Assembly (NCBI GenBank): GCA_028873975.1
Contig: JAPPMO010000112.1
Location: 16,258-58,813, forward strand
Direction: 5' to 3'
Source: Chloroflexota bacterium
GTDB lineage: Bacteria; Chloroflexota; Anaerolineae; Aggregatilineales; Phototrophicaceae
DNA: 42,556 nt
A program made the translations under genes and the position numbers. Every line of letters starts with the position of its first letter. Positions within the stretch are counted from its first letter, which is position 1. The notes beneath the pieces are model-generated. The model was not told the DNA's origin, made no database searches, and worked only from the letters and a program-made list of their open reading frames with translations. Shown in pieces: positions 9,400 through 17,304 of this stretch.

Positions 9400-9429
9400 T
9401 TGCGCAATCGGTTGCGCCTGCGGTATTAT
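9400..9429 (+). promoter_or_regulatory. Promoter with LacI-type operator for the second ABC operon
   Basis: GCGCAATCGGTTGCGC (9402-9417) is a 16-bp palindrome with perfect GCGCAA/TTGCGC half-sites and a central CG, the layout of LacI-family operators. It lies over a weak -35 (TTGCGC, 9400-9405) and just before a good -10, TATTAT (9424-9429), at 18-bp spacing. A bound repressor would block this promoter. The binding-protein gene begins about 190 nt downstream. No regulator gene is in the window. The operator reading rests on family knowledge and position only. Confidence 0.5.
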
Positions 9430-9621
9430 TTGTCGAATGTCATTTTTTCGCGCGACGTCGACGGCGGGCCGCAATTGACCCGGCAGTCTGGAAGCAAGGC
9501 GGGGCGCGAATATCTTGCGACTTACATGGTGGCTTGGAAAGACAAAATATAAAGGAGGTATTATCGACCCAGCGACAATCTGTTAGCGACCCGTTTCTAT
9601 CGATTCTATTAGGAGGAAATA

Positions 9622-10917
9622 ATGAAAGGCATCAAGCTTCTTTTTGTAATCGGGATATTGGCGATGGCGCTTGCGCCCGTCGGCGCCCAAGACGTCACCA
9701 CCGTCAGCATGTGGTTCAACGAAGGCTCTACGCTCGATTGCTGGGGTCCCTTAATGCTGGAATTCAACGACGTCGACCCGTCGGTCCAGTTGGAAATCGT
9801 GCCGCAGGCTGACTCCTGGAGTGTCACACGCACCGCTGTGGCTGGTGGCGGAGGACCCGATATCGTCCGCACGCCGGGTCCCTCGTTCGTCTACGAAATG
9901 GCGCAGGCCGGTTTGATCCTGCCCTTGGACTCCTTCTCCGAATCAATGGGCTGGGGCGATTTCTTCTTTGACTGGGCCCTTGACCTGGGCTTGGTCGACG
10001 GCCAGCTCTACAGCCTTTCCGATGAGTTGGAAACGCTGGTGATGTATTACAACGTCGAGGTCTTTGAGGAGAATGGCTGGACGCCGCCGGATACGATGGA
10101 AGAACTAAACGCCTTGGCTGAAGAGGTCGAGGCGGCCGGTTTGACCGTCTTCTCCCATGGCAATGCCAGCTGGCGCCCCACCAACGAACATTTCGTCGGC
10201 GAATACTGGAACCAGATCGCCAGTCCGCAAAATGTCTACAAAGCGCTGACTGGCCAGATCCCCTGGACCCACGAGCGCCTGGTGGAAGCCATGGAAACCC
10301 TGGACGCGCACATGCAGGCTGGCTGGTACGGCGGCGGCATTGACCTCTACTTCACCAACGACGGCGTTTACCGGCGGACTTCGCTGGCTGAAGGCTCCGC
10401 AGCCATGAACATTGAAGGCAGCTGGGCCATCCGCGGCACGGTCGATTACTTCGGCGAGTCGGGCATGACATGGGATTGGGTGCCTGTGCCCAGCCACGAC
10501 GGCACCGACTACTACACCATCGGCATGGGCAACACGAGCTCGATCAACGCCAACAGCCCCCATCCGGAAGCCGCGGCGCAATTCCTGACTTGGTACTTCT
10601 CGCCGGAAACGCAAGGCAAGATGCTGACTAACTGCCTCAAAGGGCCGGCCCCGGTCAGCATCTCGGAAGACGTCCTGGGCGCGCTTGACCCGCGTATCGC
10701 CCGGATCTATGCCGAGTTGTCGGACGCTTCCGCCAATGACCGTTACGGTTACACGACCTGGACTTTCTGGCCCCCCGAAAGTCTTGACCACCTCACTTTT
10801 GAAGTGGAGCGAGTCTGGACCGGTGAGATCACTGTCATGGACTATCTTGAGCGCATGCAGGAGATTTTCGCCGCAGAGTTTGAAGCCGGCGACTTGCCAC
10901 CGATTCCAAACCGCTAA
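9622..10917 (+). CDS. Extracellular carbohydrate-binding protein of ABC transporter (family 1)
   Basis: Receptor of the second sugar-type ABC importer, 431 aa. A signal peptide (MKGIKLLFVIGILAMALAPVGA, cleavage before QD) lacks a lipobox cysteine. The mature protein starts with VTTVSMWFNEG and contains GGGGPDIVRTPGP, the usual family-1 loop in which the ligand-facing segment follows a Gly-rich turn. The start is well supported by AGGAGGAAATA. It leads a plus-strand operon with two permeases, two ADP-ribosylglycohydrolase-family genes and a PfkB kinase. The ligand may therefore be a glycoside or ribosylated compound rather than a plain sugar; this is context-based inference. A 10-bp hairpin just after its stop probably sets its expression apart from the permeases. 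Confidence 0.92.
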   Translation: MKGIKLLFVIGILAMALAPVGAQDVTTVSMWFNEGSTLDCWGPLMLEFNDVDPSVQLEIVPQADSWSVTRTAVAGGGGPDIVRTPGPSFVYEMAQAGLILPLDSFSESMGWGDFFFDWALDLGLVDGQLYSLSDELETLVMYYNVEVFEENGWTPPDTMEELNALAEEVEAAGLTVFSHGNASWRPTNEHFVGEYWNQIASPQNVYKALTGQIPWTHERLVEAMETLDAHMQAGWYGGGIDLYFTNDGVYRRTSLAEGSAAMNIEGSWAIRGTVDYFGESGMTWDWVPVPSHDGTDYYTIGMGNTSSINANSPHPEAAAQFLTWYFSPETQGKMLTNCLKGPAPVSISEDVLGALDPRIARIYAELSDASANDRYGYTTWTFWPPESLDHLTFEVERVWTGEITVMDYLERMQEIFAAEFEAGDLPPIPNR

Positions 10918-10930
10918 AGCTAAGTTTTCT

Positions 10931-10961
10931 GGCGCTGGCCGTCGTCTTGGCGGTCAGCGCC
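10931..10961 (+). promoter_or_regulatory. Intercistronic mRNA hairpin after the binding-protein gene
   Basis: GGCGCTGGCC pairs with GGTCAGCGCC (10 bp, one G-U) around an 11-nt loop, 14 nt after the binding-protein stop and before the first permease. There is no T-run. This position is typical of stabilising or partially terminating stem-loops that keep binding protein in excess over permeases. Confidence 0.55.
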
Positions 10962-10988
10962 TCTTCCGACCGGGGAAAGGCAATTACG

Positions 10989-11939
10989 ATGGCGGTTCTG
11001 GCGCAGAAAAAACCGATTACCGTTATTGAAAAAATCAATGATGAAACCTGGCGCCGCAAATTCTTGCGCAATGTCATCATCCCTTGGATCTTCATCTGTC
11101 CGCTGTTGCTCATCCACATCTATGTCGTGGCCATACCGGCCGTGCAAGGCGTCTATATGTCCTTGACCGATTGGACCGGCGTCGGCATGGATGTCAACTT
11201 CGTGGGCTTGGACAATTATCACGAACTCTTTTTTGAAGACGAAACATTTGGCAAGGCGCTGGGCAACAATATCGCCTGGATGGCTTTCTTCCTGACGGTG
11301 CCCTTTATCATGGCGCTGTTCTGCGCCACGCAGTTGGCGCAAGTCAAGCGCGGCGGCATGCTCTACCGCAGCATTCTCTTCATCCCCTACGTCTTGGCCA
11401 GCGTTGTCACAACGACAATCTGGAAAAACCTTTTGAATCCCCGGCTAGGTGTTGGCGCCGCCGTGGATAATCTCCTCGGGCTGGAAAAAGTCTTCGGGGT
11501 TGCCTATCTCGGCCGCTCGGAGAGTGTCTTGATGTCCATCGCATTCATCGACAACTGGCATTTCTGGGGCTTTTTGATGATCCTCTTCCTGGCCGCCATG
11601 CAATCCATCCCGCCGGCGCTTTACGATGCCGCCAAGATCGATGGCGCCAACCGCTGGGACGAATTCCGCCATGTCACGCTGCCCGGCATTCGGCCCATCT
11701 TGCTCTTCATGTATATGATGGTGGCAATCTGGTCCTTCCTGGCTTTTGATTACATCTTCCTCTTGACGCAAGGCGGACCGGGCGGCGCGTCAGAGGTGAT
11801 CGCCACGCAGCTCTACAAGAACGCCTTTTTCCGCTTCCAAGCTGGTTACGGCGCGGCGCAAGGGGTGGTCATCAGCATATTCGCCGGTTTCATCATCTTG
11901 ATATTCGTCACGCTGCGGCGGAGAGGATGGGATATATGA
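10989..11939 (+). CDS. Carbohydrate ABC transporter permease, MalF/UgpA-like
   Basis: Inner-membrane subunit of the second importer, 316 aa from the preferred ATG. The frame extends upstream to a TTG at 10947, but that stretch overlaps the intercistronic hairpin, and ATG 10989 has GGGGAAAGG at 8 nt. Six membrane segments are visible, beginning with VIIPWIFICPLLLIHIYVVAIPAV. The EAA loop reads YDAAKIDGANRWDEFRHVTLPGIRP, and the MalF-family TQGGPGGASEV segment follows. Its stop overlaps the next permease start by ATGA, so translation is coupled. No ATPase gene is present in the operon. Confidence 0.92.
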   Translation: MAVLAQKKPITVIEKINDETWRRKFLRNVIIPWIFICPLLLIHIYVVAIPAVQGVYMSLTDWTGVGMDVNFVGLDNYHELFFEDETFGKALGNNIAWMAFFLTVPFIMALFCATQLAQVKRGGMLYRSILFIPYVLASVVTTTIWKNLLNPRLGVGAAVDNLLGLEKVFGVAYLGRSESVLMSIAFIDNWHFWGFLMILFLAAMQSIPPALYDAAKIDGANRWDEFRHVTLPGIRPILLFMYMMVAIWSFLAFDYIFLLTQGGPGGASEVIATQLYKNAFFRFQAGYGAAQGVVISIFAGFIILIFVTLRRRGWDI

Positions 11940-12823
11940 CCGCCATCGGCAAAGTCTCGCTTCGCGACACTGTACTTCAGCGCGGGCGGGGCAAAGAGCG
12001 CAGCAGGCTGCTGGTCTTCAACCATACCGTGCTGCTGCTCTTGACCGCCTTCGCCGTCATACCGCTTTTGGTCTTGGCCTTCAATTCTGTCAAAACGAAT
12101 TTCGAAATCGGTCAAAACCCCTTGGGACCGCCCCAGAATATCGTCGCCGACAACTTCCCCAATGCCTGGGAAAGGGGCAATTTCGCCACCACGATGGGCA
12201 ACAGCGTGATTTACGTGGTGGCTACCATCGCGGCTGAGCTGGTCTTGGGCGGCTTGGCCGCCTACGCCCTGGCGCGCAAGAGACCGCCCGGCTCCGACCT
12301 GCTCATGCTTTATTTCCTGGTGGCCTCGACCATCCCGCTCTGGATGTATATCGTCCCGCTTTTCGTGCAAATCAACGCTTTGAAACGGCTTGGCGTGGAT
12401 GCCCGCTTCCTGCTGATCATGGTCTATGTTGCAGGCAACGCGCCCTTGACCATCTTCTTGCTGCGCTCGTATATGATCGACTTGCCCACAGAACTGGAGG
12501 ACGCCGCCCGCGTCGACGGCGCCAACGAATTCCAGGTGCTGACGCGGATCGTGCTCCCACTGACCAAGCCCGGCTTCCTGACAGTTGGCTTGGTGGTTGG
12601 CTTGGGCGTCTGGAACGAGTTCTTGCTGGCGCTGACCTTCATTCACGACCCGAATCAATTCCCGGTCACAACCAGCTTCTATAAATTCGTCGATCGGTTC
12701 GACCGCGATTGGGCGCTGACCAGCGCCGGCGCCATCATCATCATCTTCCCGGTGATGGTGCTGTTTTTAGCGCTGCAACGCCAGTTCATCGAGGGCTTGG
12801 CTGAAGGCGGCATCAAGACTTGA
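11936..12823 (+). CDS. Carbohydrate ABC transporter permease, MalG-like
   Basis: Second permease of the importer, 295 aa. Two in-frame ATGs exist (11927 and 11936). The second is chosen because GGAGAGG sits about 9 nt before it and it forms the ATGA overlap with the preceding stop; at 11927 the GGAGAGG would touch the start codon. Six spans are visible. The EAA loop ELEDAARVDGANEFQVLTRIVLP is followed by a WNEFLLALTFI segment, the MalG hallmark. It lacks the long inter-span insertion of the permease at 204-1283, so the two transporters are not recent duplicates. Confidence 0.92.
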   Translation: MTAIGKVSLRDTVLQRGRGKERSRLLVFNHTVLLLLTAFAVIPLLVLAFNSVKTNFEIGQNPLGPPQNIVADNFPNAWERGNFATTMGNSVIYVVATIAAELVLGGLAAYALARKRPPGSDLLMLYFLVASTIPLWMYIVPLFVQINALKRLGVDARFLLIMVYVAGNAPLTIFLLRSYMIDLPTELEDAARVDGANEFQVLTRIVLPLTKPGFLTVGLVVGLGVWNEFLLALTFIHDPNQFPVTTSFYKFVDRFDRDWALTSAGAIIIIFPVMVLFLALQRQFIEGLAEGGIKT

Positions 12824-12896
12824 GCGGATTTCCTTTGCGGCTGTGATCAATGCGCCAGGCGGTCCGCTGATACAAATTGACGATGAAACTATCGTA

Positions 12897-12918
12897 GGGG
12901 CGACCTTGTAGGTCGCCC
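12897..12918. repeat. GGGCGACC hairpin repeat between permease and hydrolase genes
   Basis: GGGCGACC TTGTA GGTCGCCC is a perfect 8-bp stem with a 5-nt loop, preceded by GTAGG. It belongs to the same dispersed hairpin family as 94-117 and 16313-16334. It lies 27 nt upstream of the next start codon and has no T-run. Whether it acts in RNA is unknown. Confidence 0.6.
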
Positions 12919-12944
12919 GATTGAATAATGCCACAGGAGTCAAC

Positions 12945-14081
12945 ATGACCACAATTGAAGAATCTCGCTTGTATGACAAAGTGCTTGGTTGCCTCTACGG
13001 CGGCGCTGTCGGCGATGCCATAGGCGCGCCCGCCGAGGGGCGCATGCCCGCTGAGATCCGGGCGCGCTACGGTTATATCACCGATTTTGTCGAGGGCTGG
13101 GACGGACCGTCGGACATTGGCAAGGGCGACGGGCGCTACACCGACGATAGCCACATGGTGCAGTTGCTCGCCCGCTGCTACATCGAAGAAGGCGATCATT
13201 TGGACGCCTATTCTTTCGCCCGGCGCATTGTCCCGCTGATCGCGGACGAAGAGCGCTGGGTCCCGGAACGCGGACAGAACATGAAATTGGTCGACCGTCT
13301 CTTTTACCCGGAAAAATGGCTGCTGATGCGCCTGCGCCTGGCCAATGCCGAGCCGCGGCAAGGCGGCATCGGCAATATGGTCAACTGTGGCGCGGCCATG
13401 TACGCGGCGCCGGTCGGCATCGTCAATGCCGGCGATCCCGGCAACGCTTATCGCGAAGCGGTGGACATCTTCAGCGCGCACCAGCAGAGTTTCGGCCTGG
13501 AAGCCGCAGCGGTGATGGCGACGGCGGTTGCCGAGGCTTTTAAGCCGGCGGCCACGGTGGATTCGATCATTGACGCTGTTCTGTCTCTGGCTAAAGAGGG
13601 CACGAAGAAAGCGATTGAATCCGTCGCCGAAGCCGCGCAAAAGCATAGCGACTGGAAGGCTGCGATTCATCCCCTGCGCGATGCTATCCGCCCCTATGAC
13701 ACCGCCGCCGAAAACTTCAGAGCGCGAGGCCAGCCCGGAACCAATCACTGGATGCCCAGCCGCGAACACAGCATTGAAGAGGTCCCGATTGCGCTCGCTT
13801 TCTTGGTGGTCACCGGCGGAGACTTCGAGGGCAGCATTTTCGGCGGTACAAACTACGGGCGCGACAATGACTCCATCGCCGGTATGGCGGGCGCGATCGC
13901 CGGCGCCCTGCATGGCGCTGGCGCGATCCGCGGAGACTGGATGGATCAGATCAACAGCGCCAATCGCGTCGATCTGCGGCCGATCGCGCGGGACTTGACT
14001 AATTTGACGCTCAAGTTGCAGCAGCGTCAGATGGACGAGGCGCAATCAAGAAATGCCGATTTCAGCGATTTGCTCAATTGA
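12945..14081 (+). CDS. ADP-ribosylglycohydrolase family protein (DraG/ARH fold)
   Basis: Predicted metal-dependent hydrolase of the ADP-ribosyl-glycohydrolase family, which removes ADP-ribose or a similar group from N- or O-glycosidic linkages; 378 aa. Family motifs appear in order: CLYGGAVGDAIGAPAEGRMP near the N-terminus, GRYTDDSHM (the TDDT-type metal motif, with Ser at the last position), and near the C-terminus GRDNDSIAGMAGAIAGALHG, which supplies further metal ligands. ATG 12945 is chosen over an upstream TTG because AGGAG lies 5 nt before it. There is no signal peptide, so it acts in the cytosol. It stands directly between sugar permeases and a second family member, which suggests that imported glycosides or ribosides are its substrates rather than ADP-ribosylated proteins. 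The substrate is unproven. Confidence 0.9.
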   Translation: MTTIEESRLYDKVLGCLYGGAVGDAIGAPAEGRMPAEIRARYGYITDFVEGWDGPSDIGKGDGRYTDDSHMVQLLARCYIEEGDHLDAYSFARRIVPLIADEERWVPERGQNMKLVDRLFYPEKWLLMRLRLANAEPRQGGIGNMVNCGAAMYAAPVGIVNAGDPGNAYREAVDIFSAHQQSFGLEAAAVMATAVAEAFKPAATVDSIIDAVLSLAKEGTKKAIESVAEAAQKHSDWKAAIHPLRDAIRPYDTAAENFRARGQPGTNHWMPSREHSIEEVPIALAFLVVTGGDFEGSIFGGTNYGRDNDSIAGMAGAIAGALHGAGAIRGDWMDQINSANRVDLRPIARDLTNLTLKLQQRQMDEAQSRNADFSDLLN

Positions 14082-14093
14082 GGAGAATAATTG

Positions 14094-16268
14094 ATGAGTT
14101 TGCCAAATGATTATCTGGAACGGGTCTATGCCGGCGTGCTTGGCAAGTTGATCGGCGTTTATCTGGGCCGTCCCTTTGAAGGCTGGTCCTACGAAGCGAT
14201 CACGGAACACCTCGGCGAAATAAACTATTACGTGCACGACCGCCTCAACGTGCCTTTAATCGTCACCGATGATGATATTTCCGGCACCTTCACCTTCGTC
14301 CGCGCGCTGGAAGATTACGGCTTCAATCGCGATCTTTCCGCCGCGCAGATCGGACAGACCTGGCTCAATTACCTGGTCGAAGAACAGACGGTGCTGTGGT
14401 GGGGCGGCATGGGCAATTCCACCGAACACACAGCCTATTTGCGGCTGAAGCAGGGCTACGAACCGCCGCTCAGCGGCTCGGTGGAGCTGAACGGCAAGGT
14501 CGTCGCCGAGCAGATCGGCTCGCAGATTTTCATTGATGGCTGGGCGATGGTGGCGCCGGGGGATCCTGAATTTGCCGCTGATCTGGCCGGGCGCGCCGCC
14601 TCCGTCAGCCACGGCGGCGAAGCCATCTACGGCGCGCAGTGCCTGGCGGCGATGGAAGCGCAAGCCTTTGTTGAGCCCGACATCAACAAGCTCATTGATA
14701 CCGGGCTTTCCGTGATACCCGACGATTCCATCATTTATTGCATGATCAACGATATCCGCGAGTGGCAGGCCAAGGAACCCGACTGGCGGACGGGCCGCGA
14801 GCTGCTGGCGGAGCGCTATGGCTACCACATCTACGGCGGCAACTGCCACATGATTCCCAATCACGGGCTGATCGTTTTCTCGCTGCTCTATGGCGATGAC
14901 GACTTCCAGCGCACGCTGATGATCGTCAATACCTGCGGCTGGGATACCGACTGCAATTCCGGCAATGTCGGCTGCCTGATGGGTATCAAGGACGGCTTGG
15001 CTGGCTTGGAAACCGGACCCGATTACCGCGGGCCCGTCGCCGACCGCATGTATATCCCGACCGCCGATGGCGGCAATGCTGTCACTGACGCCGCCACACA
15101 AACCACACGCTTGGTGAATATGGGGCGCGCGCTGCAAGGCCTGGCGCCGATCGCGCCGAAAGACGGCGCTCGCTATCACTTTGAGCTGCCCGGCTCGGTC
15201 CAAGGCTTCATGAATGACGAGGCGATCGACTCGCGCGGTGTCTGCGCCATCAGCAACGCGCAAGCCCCCGATCTGAGCTTGAACGGCGAGCGCCTGCTGG
15301 CGCTGGATTACGCCGGTTTGGCGCCCGGCCGCGTCGGGCGCGTCGAGACAGCCACCTTTGTGCCCTCGCTTGAAGTCAACAAGCACTTTGAAGGTCGGGG
15401 CTATAGCTTGATGGCCAGTCCCAGGCTCTCCCCGGGCCAGACGATCCGCGCGCGGGTCCTGGCCGCGGACGGGAATGACAGCGAGGTAGAGATCTCGCTG
15501 TATGTCCAGCATTATGACCGCGACGACAATCTCGTTGTCTTGACCGGATCGGGAGATAATTTTTCCGCCGGGCAGTCGGCTGAACTCGTCTGGCAAGTGC
15601 CGGATCTGGAAGGCTATCCCATCGCCAAGGTCGGCCTTCAGATCAGCGGGCAAGGCGGCGCCAGCGGGCGCGTCTATCTCGATTGGCTGACCTGGGACGG
15701 CGCGCCCAACGTCCGCTTGAAACGTCCCCACGCGCGGGATTTCGCCCGCTGGGACCGCAAGCTGGGCGGCATCATGTGGAAGCGCGCCTGGGTGAACGGC
15801 CTCGACGCTGCAAAGGGCAAAATGATATTTCTCGATTTTTATCCCGAAACCTACCGTCTGATCCAGAACGAGGGACGCGGGCTGATGATAACCGGCTGCC
15901 GCGATTGGACCGACTACCAGGTCAGCGCCAAGATGACGCCGCACATGTGCAAAGCCGGCGGGCTGGGCGCACGCGTCCAGGGCATGAAGCGCCACTATGC
16001 GCTGCTCTGCGACGAAGCGCATACGCGCCTGGTTGCTACTTGCGAAGGTATTGACACTGTTCTGGCGCAAGCCGACGAGGGCTGGACCTTTGGGGACGAA
16101 TACCAACTCACGCTCAAGGTCGAAGGCAATACACTGGCCGGCTACGTTGATGGCCAGCTGCGCGTGAAAGCCGCGGATCCGGAGGCGCGCTTCGGTGGCG
16201 GCGGCATCGCGCTCATCGCGGAAGAGGGTCGGATCGGCTGCGAAGACGTCGAGGTGCGGCCCGTTTAG
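14094..16268 (+). CDS. ADP-ribosylglycohydrolase family protein with C-terminal beta-sandwich domains
   Basis: Large (724 aa) protein with an N-terminal ADP-ribosylglycohydrolase domain. It begins VYAGVLGKLIGVYLGRPFEG, continues with the metal motif IVTDDDISGTFTFV, and has a C-terminal family signature GWDTDCNSGNVGCLMGIKDG at about residues 283-302. From about residue 350 onward the sequence is beta-rich. A first module (to about 550) includes PGQTIRARVLAADGNDSEVEI. A last module of about 170 residues (GLMITGCRDWTDYQVSAKM ... LTLKVEGNTLAGYVDGQLRV) looks like a LamG/DUF1080-type jelly roll, which often binds or cleaves sugars. No signal peptide is visible. ATG 14094 follows AGGAG (8 nt), 12 nt after the previous gene, so it is co-translated with it. 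The position equivalent to the GD pair of the first motif reads GK here, so metal coordination may differ between the two paralogues. Confidence 0.88.
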   Translation: MSLPNDYLERVYAGVLGKLIGVYLGRPFEGWSYEAITEHLGEINYYVHDRLNVPLIVTDDDISGTFTFVRALEDYGFNRDLSAAQIGQTWLNYLVEEQTVLWWGGMGNSTEHTAYLRLKQGYEPPLSGSVELNGKVVAEQIGSQIFIDGWAMVAPGDPEFAADLAGRAASVSHGGEAIYGAQCLAAMEAQAFVEPDINKLIDTGLSVIPDDSIIYCMINDIREWQAKEPDWRTGRELLAERYGYHIYGGNCHMIPNHGLIVFSLLYGDDDFQRTLMIVNTCGWDTDCNSGNVGCLMGIKDGLAGLETGPDYRGPVADRMYIPTADGGNAVTDAATQTTRLVNMGRALQGLAPIAPKDGARYHFELPGSVQGFMNDEAIDSRGVCAISNAQAPDLSLNGERLLALDYAGLAPGRVGRVETATFVPSLEVNKHFEGRGYSLMASPRLSPGQTIRARVLAADGNDSEVEISLYVQHYDRDDNLVVLTGSGDNFSAGQSAELVWQVPDLEGYPIAKVGLQISGQGGASGRVYLDWLTWDGAPNVRLKRPHARDFARWDRKLGGIMWKRAWVNGLDAAKGKMIFLDFYPETYRLIQNEGRGLMITGCRDWTDYQVSAKMTPHMCKAGGLGARVQGMKRHYALLCDEAHTRLVATCEGIDTVLAQADEGWTFGDEYQLTLKVEGNTLAGYVDGQLRVKAADPEARFGGGGIALIAEEGRIGCEDVEVRPV

Positions 16269-16312
16269 CCGCGATTGCGCATAGAAGTCCTGTAGAAGCT
16301 AAGAACTCTGGC

Positions 16313-16334
16313 AGGGCGACCGCCGGGTCGCCCT
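16313..16334. repeat. GGGCGACC hairpin repeat between hydrolase and kinase genes
   Basis: AGGGCGACC GCCG GGTCGCCCT is a perfect 9-bp stem with a 4-nt loop ending 15 nt before the PfkB start. The flanks and core match the hairpins at 94 and 12897. TT follows but no longer T-run, so termination is doubtful. Confidence 0.6.
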
Positions 16335-16349
16335 TGAAGTATCAAATCC

Positions 16350-17243
16350 ATGACCCAGTCACGCGTCCTTTGCTACGGCGAAATCGGCCTCGATATCTAC
16401 CTCAAGCTAGACTGCCTGCCCACATTGAATCGCGCCGGCAACACCCAGGACGAATTTGAAAACGTGGGCGGCGCTGCGGCGAATAGCGCCATGTGGCTGG
16501 CGAATTGGGGCATCGCCACGCGGCTGCTGGGCCATGATCTCGGCGACGACCGCGCCGGCGATACGGTCCGGGGCTTGCTCGGCGCGCTGGAACATCTCGA
16601 TACGACTTATGTGGCCTGCCATGCCGGCTATCGCAGCCCGCGCTGTCAATGCCTGGTCACGCCGGATGGCGAACGCAGCTTCATCATGCACTGGCTTGAC
16701 GAGTTGCGCGTCACCGACCTGGAAGCGGGGATGCTGCGCGGCATCGAGTGGCTCAACCTGGATATGTCGGGTCCGCTGGAACCGCGCTTGCGAGCCGCTC
16801 GGCTGGCCGCCGAGCGCGAGATTCCCGTGTTGATCAATGACATTTACGCGACGGATCACGCGCTGCTGCCCTATGTCGATGTATTGGTCATTTCGGCCTC
16901 GATCGCGCGCGGCAGGACGCCGGGCAGCGAGCCCCTGGCGCTCGCGCAGAGGTTACAGCAAGCGGGCGATTGTCATGTCATTGTCACCGACGCGGCGGCG
17001 GCGGTCGCGCTGTTGATGAGAGGGGGCGAAAAACATCAGATCCAGCCGCTCGCTGTCGCAGCCGTTGATACCACCGGCGCCGGCGACACATTCAAGGCCG
17101 GCTTGCTCTATGGCTTGCTGAGGGACCTGCCGCTGCCCGAAGCGGCGCGTTGGGGTTGCGCCGCCGCCAGCCTGATGTGCCGATTCCCCGGCGCCACCCG
17201 TCATTTGGCGGATCTGGATGCCGTCGCGGAATACCTGCCGTAG
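16350..17243 (+). CDS. PfkB family carbohydrate kinase
   Basis: Ribokinase/adenosine-kinase-like sugar kinase, 297 aa. The N-terminal part has the family first signature in modified form (DEFENVGGAAANSAMWLANWG, residues 34-54, with the double glycine that packs against the substrate). The C-terminal signature AVDTTGAGDTFKAG (239-250) carries the catalytic base Asp246 and the anion hole. It probably phosphorylates a pentose or other sugar freed by the upstream ADP-ribosylglycohydrolase-family enzymes, with ATP as donor; the sugar is not identifiable from sequence. No strong ribosome-binding site precedes the ATG, so translation may depend on read-through from the operon. The gene begins 81 bp after the preceding stop, across a hairpin. 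Confidence 0.92.
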   Translation: MTQSRVLCYGEIGLDIYLKLDCLPTLNRAGNTQDEFENVGGAAANSAMWLANWGIATRLLGHDLGDDRAGDTVRGLLGALEHLDTTYVACHAGYRSPRCQCLVTPDGERSFIMHWLDELRVTDLEAGMLRGIEWLNLDMSGPLEPRLRAARLAAEREIPVLINDIYATDHALLPYVDVLVISASIARGRTPGSEPLALAQRLQQAGDCHVIVTDAAAAVALLMRGGEKHQIQPLAVAAVDTTGAGDTFKAGLLYGLLRDLPLPEAARWGCAAASLMCRFPGATRHLADLDAVAEYLP

Positions 17244-17304
17244 AAGTGGCTCTTGCCCGCCCCGCGTCTCGCCTGGATGATACCCCTCGGGAAAGGCTGA
17301 CGAT

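Noticed and set aside
14256..16106. 616-codon open frame on the minus strand opposite the second ADP-ribosylglycohydrolase gene
   Set aside because: It lies wholly antisense to a well-supported gene and encodes a low-plausibility sequence rich in Ala, Gly, Arg and His. Such long shadow frames are expected in GC-rich DNA. The same holds for the frames opposite 2453-3697, 12813-14045 and 17446-18723.
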